From: Aurantiochytrium sp. KH105
Taxonomy: Eukaryota; Sar; Bigyra; Thraustochytrida; Thraustochytriidae
Length of the DNA stretch: 64,000 bases
Direction of reading: 5' to 3'
NCBI GenBank assembly: GCA_003116975.1
Contig: BGKB01000002.1
Location: forward strand, 124,001 to 188,000
The position numbers and the translations under genes were made by a program. Numbering within the stretch: position 1 is the first letter of the stretch; every line of letters begins with the position of its first letter. The notes under the pieces were generated by a model. It was not told the DNA's origin. It saw nothing but the letters and a program-made list of their open reading frames with translations, and searched no databases. Positions 41,702-50,264 of the stretch are shown piece after piece.

Positions 41702-42755
41702 GGTTGATGGCAGGGATCGGTGATGCGGTTTTGCCTTCGTAAATAGTTGCAAAGCAAGACCTCCAGACATCCCCCCTCCAATCGTCACCTCCTTGCAGCC
41801 AACCAGCCTGGCGGAGGGCTTTCTGCGCACCAAGAGCTAAAGAAAGCAGGCGCCTGCACACTACCACCTTCACGCTCGCCTCCAAGCTGAGCCCCGCAGC
41901 GGTCGTGGAGTTGCCGCGTGTCCACGCAGAAGAAGCAATGGGTAGTAAGCAGTGTCTCCGCACAAGTCACGCGCCGTACTCGCGCAGAGCTCGCGCTCGC
42001 GACACGACCGCCTTGCTGCTGCTGCCGCTGCTGCTGCCGCTGCTGCTGCCCCTCGGCTCGACGCAAGGTGCCGCAATGGCCGTGTTGCTCCTGCCGTGCC
42101 GCTCGATCCAAGGAGCGCAGACCTGGCGAGAGGAAAAGCGGAGAAACCCGCACCACCGTCCGGTCAGCCAGCTGCGGGTGTGCACGCGGGTGCCGTCTTC
42201 CACCTCTCGCCTTCCGAGGCACGTGCAGCGCGTGCCGCACGCGCCGGCCTGGGCGCGGCTGACCAGGCGGCTGCGGACGCCAGTCACGTCGACCGACGCG
42301 CCCTCTGCACTGCGTCTCGCGAGACGCCGACGCCGCGCCAGGCTGCCACGCACGGCCAGGCCGCTGCCACTGGTGGCTCGCGGACCGGAGGCGCGGCACG
42401 CGCGAGAGCCGCCCTCGCGCAGCCCCTTACTTGGTCAGTTGCATGCTACCACTGCTGCCGCGGTCTCGGTCCCGCGGCGCGCCCCTGCTCGCGCCATATG
42501 TATGACAAAGCGGCGCGCGCAGGGCGCCCGTGGCGCTGCAGCCTTCGCGTGCCGCGAGAGCGACGCGACTAGCGATCTATCTGGACGGAAGTGGGCGCAG
42601 GCGACGGCCGCGGGCATTGAGCCCACCTTCCGAGATAATCAGCAGCAGGGGATCACACCTGCCAGACCGCGGTAGCGGGCAAAGGCGCAACGCAGGCGAA
42701 CAGAGTCTGAGTTAGGTTAGTCTTGCGCGGCGGCAGCGGCGAGAGGACCAACACT
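41702..42755. promoter_or_regulatory. bidirectional upstream region of VWA pair 1
   Basis: 1.05 kb between two divergent ATGs, GC-rich, with CTGCTGCTGCCGCTGCTGCT runs at 42015-42055. Frames on both strands (such as + 41905-42675) are biased in Arg/Ala and have no domains. By position it must contain the promoters of both VWA genes. No specific box identified. Confidence 0.5.
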
Positions 42756-44870
42756 ATGCCTAGTAGCGGAGAAGACCCCGAAGCGGGGATCTTGGTGCAG
42801 GCGGGGCACGAGTTGGTCACCACGGAGGAAGAAGAGTTGAGACTACTCGGCACTGTCGAGTCACCGACGGGGACCGGAGAATGCGAGCGTGCGGTGGTCC
42901 TCGTGCTGCTGGACACGAGTCGAAGCATGAGCGACCTAGACGAGGAGATCAGAGAGACTTTTCATCTGGAAAACCGTATTTCCGTGATGCGGGAAGTTCT
43001 CGCAAATGTGGTGGGGCAGCTGACTGAAGATGACATCTTCGGGCTCGTCACCTTCAACAACAGAGGAAATGTCATCATCCCCTGTGACTATGCCAACGAG
43101 GAAAATCGCTCTGTCTGGAAGCGTCTCATGGAGAATGACGAGCTTTTCAACTGTAGAGGGCGAACAAATATGGAAAGAGGAATTAACGCAGCCGTAGAGG
43201 AACTCGACAGGATCAAACAAGATGAGAACCTTCGAAACTCGAGTGTGATCATTCTCGGCGATGGCGAAGTATCAAGTGGCGCGGGTTTTGTGAACTCAGG
43301 GAATCCAGATGACAACGGAAGAGCTATTCGGGAGCTAAGGCGTGCCGTTGAGACGAAGTTGGAAGAATCGGATGAACTTGATGTCTGCATCAACGCCTGT
43401 TTGGTCGGCGACAGCATTGAATCAAGTCTCATGAGAGTGGTCACGAAAGAATGCGGCAACAGCGGACAAATGCGGATTTGCTCGGGCGCTTCCTCTAAAG
43501 TCGTAGATTCGACGTCATTCATGCATTCGTTGATCCAAACCGCCCGGCGTACCATCCAAACCGATCAGAGGAAGATCATCACCATCACGGCTCTCGATGG
43601 AGTCACCATCACACCGAAAGCTCCATTCTCCAAAGCAGGCGCCAACGCTGGGACGCCAGGACGGTGCGCTCTTATATGCAAGGAGATAGAACGTGGCTGC
43701 GTCTACGAAGTCCACGTGGCTCGCGAAATTGAAAAGGCAACCTCCAATTTCATCTTTTCGGCGTCGTTAGATGAGATTGAAAGCGACACCGATGCATTCA
43801 AGGTTGCCAAGGTCAACTGCAACGTTTGGCCACAAAATCGCCCTCCTCACCTCATCACTGTCAAGCGTCACTTCCATTCCACCCCTCAGCCAAGACCTTC
43901 GGTCGTTGCTCGAAGCGTGGCATTTGAGAAGCAGCACGAAGTGGTCATGTACCTCGAGAATCGTTCTCAACAAGAGCCCGCTGAACAAATCGACAATCTC
44001 GACCAAACGACGGAAGAGATTGAGGAATTGAAAAGCGATCAGAAACGTTTGAGTAAAGTTCACGGAGCAAAGGATGCGAAGGCTAAGAATCGATTCCGAC
44101 AAATTTTTAACGTCCTCGAGACCGCTCTCCATGATTTGAAAAGTATACGAGAAAAGTTTGAAAGTGACGAGGACCCCGACATTGAACACTACGGCACTCT
44201 CGTCAGCGAGTCTCTGCGGTCGTTTGCTGACACTCTCAGAATTGAAGTTCCGACGGAGAAAAGCAAAGCCTTCGACCCACGCTTCGTGGACAAGCTGACT
44301 ACAGAGAGATACTATCTTTTGAAAAATCAGATGAAAGAAGAGCTTGATAAGGTTGCAGAGCTTCAAAGAGTTCAAGGATTTGAAGGACTCTCGACCAGCA
44401 ATGAGGCTTCTCCGTATCAACATGCTCTCATGAAGGAGCTCGATAGGTTGTTCTATGCAGACACTCACCCGGACGCCGACAGCGAAGACTTTGCGAGCGA
44501 AAACGATGGGGGCGATGGCAGCGATGGGGGCGATGACAACGATGATGATGGTGGTGGTGAGAGTGATGGTCAGGAATCACGAAGAGAGAGCCTCGCGAGT
44601 CGGGTTTCTCAATCGGCCCGTCGTTCCAGTCGCCGACTATCACGCAGATCGAGACGTCGCTCGGCGGCGCGCTCACAACCTAGAGATGATCGCGGAGGAA
44701 CTCCGGCAAGCTCTGCTGCTATGGCCGAGGCATCGGCTGACGTTCGAGACGCCTTGGGGAACCTTGCTCAAGCAGGAGGCCTCGCAATTCGCGCGCTTGG
44801 TAATTTTGCCGCTTCTTATTTGTTCTCTGACAGTGGCCAAGACGACTCCGGTAAACGCGATAACAAGTAG
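42756..44870 (+). CDS. class II VWA protein (gene VWA-II a), head-to-head pair 1
   Basis: Starts at ATG 42756 (the frame from 42723 begins at TTG); 704 residues. The N-terminal half is a VWA domain with full MIDAS: DTSRS in VLLDTSRSMSDLDEE, Thr in CRGRTNMERG, Asp in LGDGEVSSGAG, plus DDIFGLVTFN. This is followed by a beta-rich segment (CALICKEIERGCVYEVHVAREI) and a long helical, probably coiled-coil region (DQTTEEIEELKSDQKR to LHDLKSIREKFESD). Late regions are a low-complexity acidic Asp/Gly block (44500-44570), a very basic Arg/Ser block (SSRRLSRRSRRR) and a mildly hydrophobic Ala-rich end. The internal MIDAS and fold place it with, but clearly apart from, class I. Its 3' end faces that of VWA-I c only about 105 bases away. 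Confidence 0.85.
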   Translation: MPSSGEDPEAGILVQAGHELVTTEEEELRLLGTVESPTGTGECERAVVLVLLDTSRSMSDLDEEIRETFHLENRISVMREVLANVVGQLTEDDIFGLVTFNNRGNVIIPCDYANEENRSVWKRLMENDELFNCRGRTNMERGINAAVEELDRIKQDENLRNSSVIILGDGEVSSGAGFVNSGNPDDNGRAIRELRRAVETKLEESDELDVCINACLVGDSIESSLMRVVTKECGNSGQMRICSGASSKVVDSTSFMHSLIQTARRTIQTDQRKIITITALDGVTITPKAPFSKAGANAGTPGRCALICKEIERGCVYEVHVAREIEKATSNFIFSASLDEIESDTDAFKVAKVNCNVWPQNRPPHLITVKRHFHSTPQPRPSVVARSVAFEKQHEVVMYLENRSQQEPAEQIDNLDQTTEEIEELKSDQKRLSKVHGAKDAKAKNRFRQIFNVLETALHDLKSIREKFESDEDPDIEHYGTLVSESLRSFADTLRIEVPTEKSKAFDPRFVDKLTTERYYLLKNQMKEELDKVAELQRVQGFEGLSTSNEASPYQHALMKELDRLFYADTHPDADSEDFASENDGGDGSDGGDDNDDDGGGESDGQESRRESLASRVSQSARRSSRRLSRRSRRRSAARSQPRDDRGGTPASSAAMAEASADVRDALGNLAQAGGLAIRALGNFAASYLFSDSGQDDSGKRDNK

Positions 44871-44975
44871 TAAAAGACACTTTAAAATCGTTGAAAAAGC
44901 TTTTTCATGTGCATGGAATAAGCATTGATCTTTTTTCACGAGTGAGGCGTCAATTGGCGGTTTCTTCCTCTCTCC

Positions 44976-46952
44976 TTAAGCCGTGGCGTCAATGGATGAG
45001 GGTTCCTGGTCCTCCGAAATGGCAGGCATCACGTGCACAGCAACAATACCATCAGAGGCTGTGTTGTCGCCAAATTGAGACGCAGTGTCGGCACAGCCAC
45101 AGTCGCCGAGACAGCCACCATTCTTTCCACCGCAGCTGCACTGGGCGTCGCAGTGGCACTTCTCGCGCTTGCGAAGAACAGACTTGATGCGTCTTCGCAG
45201 CGATTCACGGAAGACGAGTTCATCGACAAGCTTATTGGCGTCAGGCTTTTCATCTTTGCGATCCGAAGAGAGCATCCTGTCGATGTTACGCGTGAGCATC
45301 GTGAGGAGACCTCGCTGCACCGTCTTTGTCTTTTTGGCCACGTTGCCCATGACAGTTGGTCGACGCTCCGTTGCAAAGGGAAAGAGCGGTCGCGGGCGAA
45401 GCATATTGATAAAGCTTTTGCTCGAGACAACCTTGGCCAGGTCCGCTGGGATTTGCATAGTGTCGATGGCGACAAAGGTGCGATAGAGAAGATGCGCGGC
45501 GTCCTTATTCGTGAAGCTGGACATATCGCGATCCAATTGGCGCAGGGCATGGTCGATGAGCTGAATGGTCGTTTGCACCTCGGCGTACTTGACAGCCTCC
45601 TCATCCTCCTCCGTTGGGTCAGTCTGGTCCCTGAGCGATCTCTTTGCGCCCTCTCGCGTTCGCGGGGACTCGTCATTTTCGAGATTTTTGCTCTGTTTGT
45701 GCGCCTCCTCCTTGGTGTCCTCGCGGCGCTCGATGGCGCGAACGCGCGCGGGCCTCTTTCGAGCTGCATTCGGAGGGTACATTCGCGTGGTGCACAGCTC
45801 AAGCACGAGCTCATCCGTGCGATTGATGACCTCGCCGCGCTGACCGCGCTTTCGCCCTTTCGAGAGCGAAGACCCCCCGCGCATCGTTGCGATGCGCGCT
45901 GTGCAAAAGTGAAAGTTGTTGACACACGTGTCAACTTCTGTGGTCAGCAGAATAGGTACCGAAAAGGTGCGGCCCGATTCGCGTTCTCCCTTAGGGAGGT
46001 CGATTTCACAGTACGTCTCCGTAAGCTCTTCGACCTTAAAGTCCTTGGGCAATCGGCGCTGAAGCACAGGGAGGTTAAAGCTCACATCGTTTCGTGCGCT
46101 CTCTGGAATTTCCAGGTAGAGCGTGCTGTTCCAGTTGGACCCATCAACTTGGCGCGCCGTGCCAATCATCTCCTGAGTACCGTCTGGAAGTGTCAGGGTG
46201 CCCGAGACAAGTTCGACGAGTTGCCTGAAAAATTCCATGGCGCCGTCGTCTGCGTTGATAGCATACGCGTGCAAGTCGCAGCCCGCAAAGATGCGCGTGG
46301 GCACTTGATCCTCTTCATCGTCATCCTGGTTACTTTGTCGCGAGGTGTCGCGCAAGGCACGCATCTCGTCTTTCGTCTTACGAAATGCCTCGAGCGCACT
46401 CTCGCCGTCATAAACCTCGCCGTCGCTTGTGACATGAAATTCGAGACGCTGCGGCGGGTCAATCTCTTTGGTAGCCAAGTCGGCTGCGAGCTCCGCTTCC
46501 ATTTCACGCAAAACGTCGAGCGTTCCACTCATGGAGGTGCCGCCATCCGCCTCGAGCTCATTAACGGCCTCCACAAGAACTCGGGCCGATTCTTTTGTGA
46601 GGCGCACAAAGCCGTCACTTATTCTTGAGGCAACACTTTCGAATTTCACGACGGCGCAGTAGATGACGTCTTTTTTCAGATCGAGTCCATCAATCCACGA
46701 GGCAAACTGCTCCTTCGCCTTGGCCTCGGACTGCCCGTACATGCTGCCGCTAAAGTCCATGAACCACACGACTGCATACGCTGCGTTGCTCGCTGCATAC
46801 TTTGCCAGCTGGTACTCCATGCCCACGGTGAGCTCGTCGGGTCCCATGCGAATGCGTCGCTCAAAGCTTGCTGCGAATCTCAGAAACACATCGCTCGAGG
46901 CCGACACCTCCGCCTCGTTCTCGTCGAGCCCGTTCCGCACAAACCCGGGCAT
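44976..46952 (-). CDS. class I VWA protein (gene VWA-I c), head-to-head pair 2
   Basis: The frame to 47156 contains an Arg/Lys/Ala-rich extension; I start at the ATG at 46952 (MPGFVRNGLDENEAEV), giving 658 residues and a start aligned with the paralogues. MIDAS: DFSGS in VVWFMDFSGSMYGQ, Thr in GGTSMSGT, Asp in VTSDGEVYD. Shared landmarks: DGSNWNSTLYLEIPESAR, LPKDFKVEE, QLIDHALRQLDRD, AIDTMQIPADL and the cysteine tail KCHCDAQCSCGGKNGGC. It differs by a basic insertion (KGRKRGQRGEV) and a longer C-terminus after the Cys cluster. Convergent with VWA-II a and divergent from VWA-II b. Confidence 0.85.
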   Translation of the reverse strand: MPGFVRNGLDENEAEVSASSDVFLRFAASFERRIRMGPDELTVGMEYQLAKYAASNAAYAVVWFMDFSGSMYGQSEAKAKEQFASWIDGLDLKKDVIYCAVVKFESVASRISDGFVRLTKESARVLVEAVNELEADGGTSMSGTLDVLREMEAELAADLATKEIDPPQRLEFHVTSDGEVYDGESALEAFRKTKDEMRALRDTSRQSNQDDDEEDQVPTRIFAGCDLHAYAINADDGAMEFFRQLVELVSGTLTLPDGTQEMIGTARQVDGSNWNSTLYLEIPESARNDVSFNLPVLQRRLPKDFKVEELTETYCEIDLPKGERESGRTFSVPILLTTEVDTCVNNFHFCTARIATMRGGSSLSKGRKRGQRGEVINRTDELVLELCTTRMYPPNAARKRPARVRAIERREDTKEEAHKQSKNLENDESPRTREGAKRSLRDQTDPTEEDEEAVKYAEVQTTIQLIDHALRQLDRDMSSFTNKDAAHLLYRTFVAIDTMQIPADLAKVVSSKSFINMLRPRPLFPFATERRPTVMGNVAKKTKTVQRGLLTMLTRNIDRMLSSDRKDEKPDANKLVDELVFRESLRRRIKSVLRKREKCHCDAQCSCGGKNGGCLGDCGCADTASQFGDNTASDGIVAVHVMPAISEDQEPSSIDATA

Positions 46953-48160
46953 CGTGCTCGCCCTCGCCCTCTCGCCTTTCCCACGCTTGCACGCTCGCTC
47001 TCTCGCTCGCTCGCTCGCTTGCAAGTGTCTCGCCTTCTGTTTGCTCCGTTTGCGATTTGCTGTGGCGCGCTGCAGCTGGCTGGCCGGGTGGTGTCCACGG
47101 GAAGATGGGACCGGGCCGCTCGACCGCCTCTTCGCGTCCGTCTCCCCTGCGCGCACCTTTCACTCCGCACGCGAACTTCGAGCTTTGGCATTCTGCATCA
47201 TCCATCCGCAAGACGCAGGTCCAGGGGGTGGTTGGGGCCGCGTCTCGTGTCGCACGCGCGACGCGGTATTCTCGAGCATGGCATGGCGTTTCTCTCGGTC
47301 CGCGTCATGTTGTGTTCATGGCGCATAGAAAGAAACCTAGTAGTAGGCCTAGGCGTATACGTACCATTGGTATACGCCTAGTATCATGATTTGCGACAAG
47401 GTTTCATTGGCCGTCCCGCCCCACTGTGTTTCCATACTTCATTCCAAACCCCCGGAATTCTTTCAATCGTTCTCTTCTCACTCCGCCAGTCAAGATCCTC
47501 TTCACGCCAGCTCCCGTACCGCCGGTACCGCCGCCTTTATCACGATTCTCACTTTCGTGCTGCAGCCTGCGCGTCCTCCCGCCGCGCCGCGACCGGACGC
47601 GCTCTTCGACCTCAGGCTGCGAGGGCCGCGCCGCGCCTCTCGCGGCCGGCCGCCCGCGCCGCGCCGCGCCCTCGCGCGCGTCTCTTCGAAGGAAGAGTCC
47701 GCTCGCCGCACGTGCCGCGCTGCACGCGCTGCACGCGCTGCACGTGCTCTGATGGTCTGCTCGATCGATCACCAGCCAAGGCAGGTGACAGACAGTGCGC
47801 AAAATTTGTCCTCGAGTGGCCGCGCGGCCAGCGGGGCGCTGCAGCCTGCCCGCCTGAAACCCTCGGAGGCGCGCGGCGTGGGTGCGGCGGGGTGGACACC
47901 GGCGCTGGAATCGAGGGACGGTGGACACCAGCCGGTGCGGCGCGGCGCGGCGTCCAGCGCGCGCGCCCCAGCTGAGCGTGCTGCTGCTCAGCAGCGTGCG
48001 GCAGCCTGGGCTCTTTTTATAGAGACGGCCTCTTTGGGTCGAGCGGGCAGCGCTCAACGAGGAGCGCGGCAGACCCTTAGGCCGCCGGAGCAAGTACACC
48101 TTACATTCGCTCGTTGCAGTTGGTTGCTTCGTTCGTTGATTGCTTCGTTCGTTTAGGATA
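46953..48160. promoter_or_regulatory. bidirectional upstream region of VWA pair 2, with hairpin
   Basis: 1.2 kb between divergent ATGs: a GCTC-type microsatellite at 46990-47023, a strong 12-bp inverted repeat at 47349-47381, an AT-richer part near 47385-47460, then GC-rich sequence to the VWA-II b start. Frames here on both strands are compositional and overlap. By position it holds both promoters. Confidence 0.5.
47349..47381. promoter_or_regulatory. perfect 12-bp inverted repeat
   Basis: CTAGGCGTATAC (47349-47360), a 9-base spacer, then GTATACGCCTAG (47370-47381). The left arm overlaps a TAGGCCTA palindrome at 47344-47351. It could be a dimeric transcription-factor site or a cruciform between the divergent VWA genes. 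The function is inference. Confidence 0.55.
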
Positions 48161-49924
48161 ATGAACGTCAACGTTACGGCGGACCTCGACTACGAAGAGG
48201 TCTCCGTCGGGAAAGAGGAGTTGCACGTGTATGGCACCGTCGCGCCGCCCCAGGATGCGCCCGTGGAGAGCGGGGTGCTCGTGGTGGTCGTCGACACGAG
48301 TCGGAGCATGAGCGAAAGAGACAGGGCGCTCGAGGGCATTCACCAGGACCTTGGCAGCAGGATCTCAGTCGTGCGTGGGGCGATCGAGACCCTCATCTCC
48401 GAGGAGCTCAGAGAAGATGACATCTTCGGTTTGGTCGTCTTCAACACGGAGGGCTCCTTATACATTATGAGCGACTTTGCCACGGACCAGAAGCGCCAAG
48501 AATGGCTTTACATCATGAACGAGTATGACCTGGCGAATGAATGTGGCGGCTTAACAAACCTTGAGCAAGGCATGGAGTGTGCCATTAATGAGCTTCGCTA
48601 CGTTGCCGAACAAGGCCGCCGCAGCGCTACACTCGTCGTAATGTGCGATGGCGAAATCACTTCCGGCGCGGGCTTTGTACAGACGGGCCGGAGGTCTGGG
48701 CGCTTCAGGGGCGCCAAGGACCTCGTTCAGGCTATCAATACAATGCTAGAGGAGGAAATTCCGGACCTCAGCGTGCGCATCACGACCTGCGGCATCGGCT
48801 ACGATTTTGATCCTGACGCGCTGCGCATCGTCTCTTCGAAATGTGGCGAAGGCGGCATTTGCGAGGCTCTCGTCGACGAAACGGATCAGGTCACCTTTGC
48901 CACTAGTGTGCTTCGCAAGGAGCTTCAGGAATCGCGTTCCACGGTCGATATTGACAGCGTGACTCTAACGCTCGAAGCCGCTGCAGACACGATCTTGGTG
49001 CCGCGACATCCCACCCCGGAGACGGACGTAGCGGATCCGCAGGGGCGTGGGTCAATGCATTGCGTCGAGCGAGAGGCTGGTAAAAAGTACGATCTCACTA
49101 TCACGCGCCATAGCAAGAACAAGGTGCTTGACTTCAACTTTTCGGCCATACTCGAAGCCTGCGTCGCGCCCTCACCAGACTTCGCAGTGGCCTATGTGCA
49201 GAGTTCTCCACCGGGGTTTAGTAGAGTGCTCATGGTGAAGCGCAGACAAAGTGGTCGCAAAGTCCGTCCCCCCATCCAAGCCCGTGCCGAGGCTTGTGAG
49301 ACACGACACGAGACAGCCACAGACCTTGCTAGGCGCGCACAGAAAACCAACGAGGCACAATTTGAGTCTGCCGAAACCACCGCTGGTGACCTTGAGCAGA
49401 TGGGAAGTCGAGTACAAATGCAAGCGAGACGCTGCGTACGTATTGATGAAACGGCGGCGGAACAATATGAAAAGATTAATGTGGTTGTACGAAAAGCATG
49501 CGCTGACGTCCAAAAGGTCATGCGGGAGATCATTGCGGCACGAGATGAAATGGGTGCTCAGGAGGAGATGAGTCCACAGCAAGAGCAGCACTTTGGGTTT
49601 CGAATCAGCAACAGTCTTGGCACGCTTGCTGGCGTCCTCTGGACCCAGTCTCCTTCAGCCACTTCTGTAGCTTACTCAGAGGAACTCAACGTCAACATGA
49701 CCCAGGAGGAGCGAACGAAGCTGCAGGAGGAGCTCGATGCGCTCCGCTCACTTCAAGCCGTGACAAATTATGCCCATAATCGCACCTCGAGAGAGATTGC
49801 AATGGACCTTGAACGTGTGGCTCGTCTCAAGGAGCTTACAGCGCTTTTTCCACGTGCACAAGGGGGGTTTGTGAGAAGAATGAGCCAGCGCTTGTCGAGA
49901 GGAAGTCAAAACCAGGGCACTTAA
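48161..49924 (+). CDS. class II VWA protein (gene VWA-II b), head-to-head pair 2
   Basis: Starts at ATG 48161 (the earlier frame start is TTG); 587 residues. VWA domain with full MIDAS: DTSRS in VVVDTSRSMSERD, Thr in CGGLTNLEQG, Asp in MCDGEITSGAG; DDIFGLVVFN is shared with VWA-II a. The mid-region CVEREAGKKYDLTITRH corresponds to the CVYEVHVAREI region of its paralogue. The C-terminal third is helical (LARRAQKTNEAQFESAETT, REIIAARDEMG) and ends in a short Arg/Ser tail (RRMSQRLSRGSQNQ). It lacks the acidic Asp/Gly block of VWA-II a. No targeting signal. The best evidence that class I and class II work together is that both pairs keep the same divergent arrangement. Confidence 0.85.
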   Translation: MNVNVTADLDYEEVSVGKEELHVYGTVAPPQDAPVESGVLVVVVDTSRSMSERDRALEGIHQDLGSRISVVRGAIETLISEELREDDIFGLVVFNTEGSLYIMSDFATDQKRQEWLYIMNEYDLANECGGLTNLEQGMECAINELRYVAEQGRRSATLVVMCDGEITSGAGFVQTGRRSGRFRGAKDLVQAINTMLEEEIPDLSVRITTCGIGYDFDPDALRIVSSKCGEGGICEALVDETDQVTFATSVLRKELQESRSTVDIDSVTLTLEAAADTILVPRHPTPETDVADPQGRGSMHCVEREAGKKYDLTITRHSKNKVLDFNFSAILEACVAPSPDFAVAYVQSSPPGFSRVLMVKRRQSGRKVRPPIQARAEACETRHETATDLARRAQKTNEAQFESAETTAGDLEQMGSRVQMQARRCVRIDETAAEQYEKINVVVRKACADVQKVMREIIAARDEMGAQEEMSPQQEQHFGFRISNSLGTLAGVLWTQSPSATSVAYSEELNVNMTQEERTKLQEELDALRSLQAVTNYAHNRTSREIAMDLERVARLKELTALFPRAQGGFVRRMSQRLSRGSQNQGT

Positions 49925-50264
49925 TCTTGCGTTGATGGTTTTGTATTCACTAAAGTTCCTGTTCTTTTGGAAAGTCAATCTCAAAAAAAGTCCCTGTTCG
50001 CTCTGTATCGCAATCATACTTGGTCAAGGTGGGCATTCGAAAGCCCATAACGAGAATTTTATAAGGAAAGAAAACCTGCATCAGTCACAGCCGAAGAAAC
50101 ACTGAAGCAGACAAACGAAATAAAGATAAGTAAAAAAATGATTTCGTGAACAGCCCATCTTGCCTTGCGCGCCGGGAAAATGCGTCGGGAAGGGGCCGGG
50201 AGGGGGGGTGGAGAACGATAGATACTCAAGTCAAGTCTCTTCCTCTCCCCAGCCTCTTCCTAGC
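49925..50264. other. spacer between convergent genes
   Basis: About 340 bases, AT-richer, with 3' ends of VWA-II b and the acyl-CoA dehydrogenase gene. No gene or defined terminator. Confidence 0.4.

Noticed and set aside
41905-42675. 256-codon plus-strand frame between divergent VWA genes
   Set aside because: Compositionally biased, with frames equally open on the other strand; fits promoter sequence better.
45033-46628. 531-codon plus-strand frame
   Set aside because: Antisense to class I VWA gene c, which has clear MIDAS and Cys-tail motifs.
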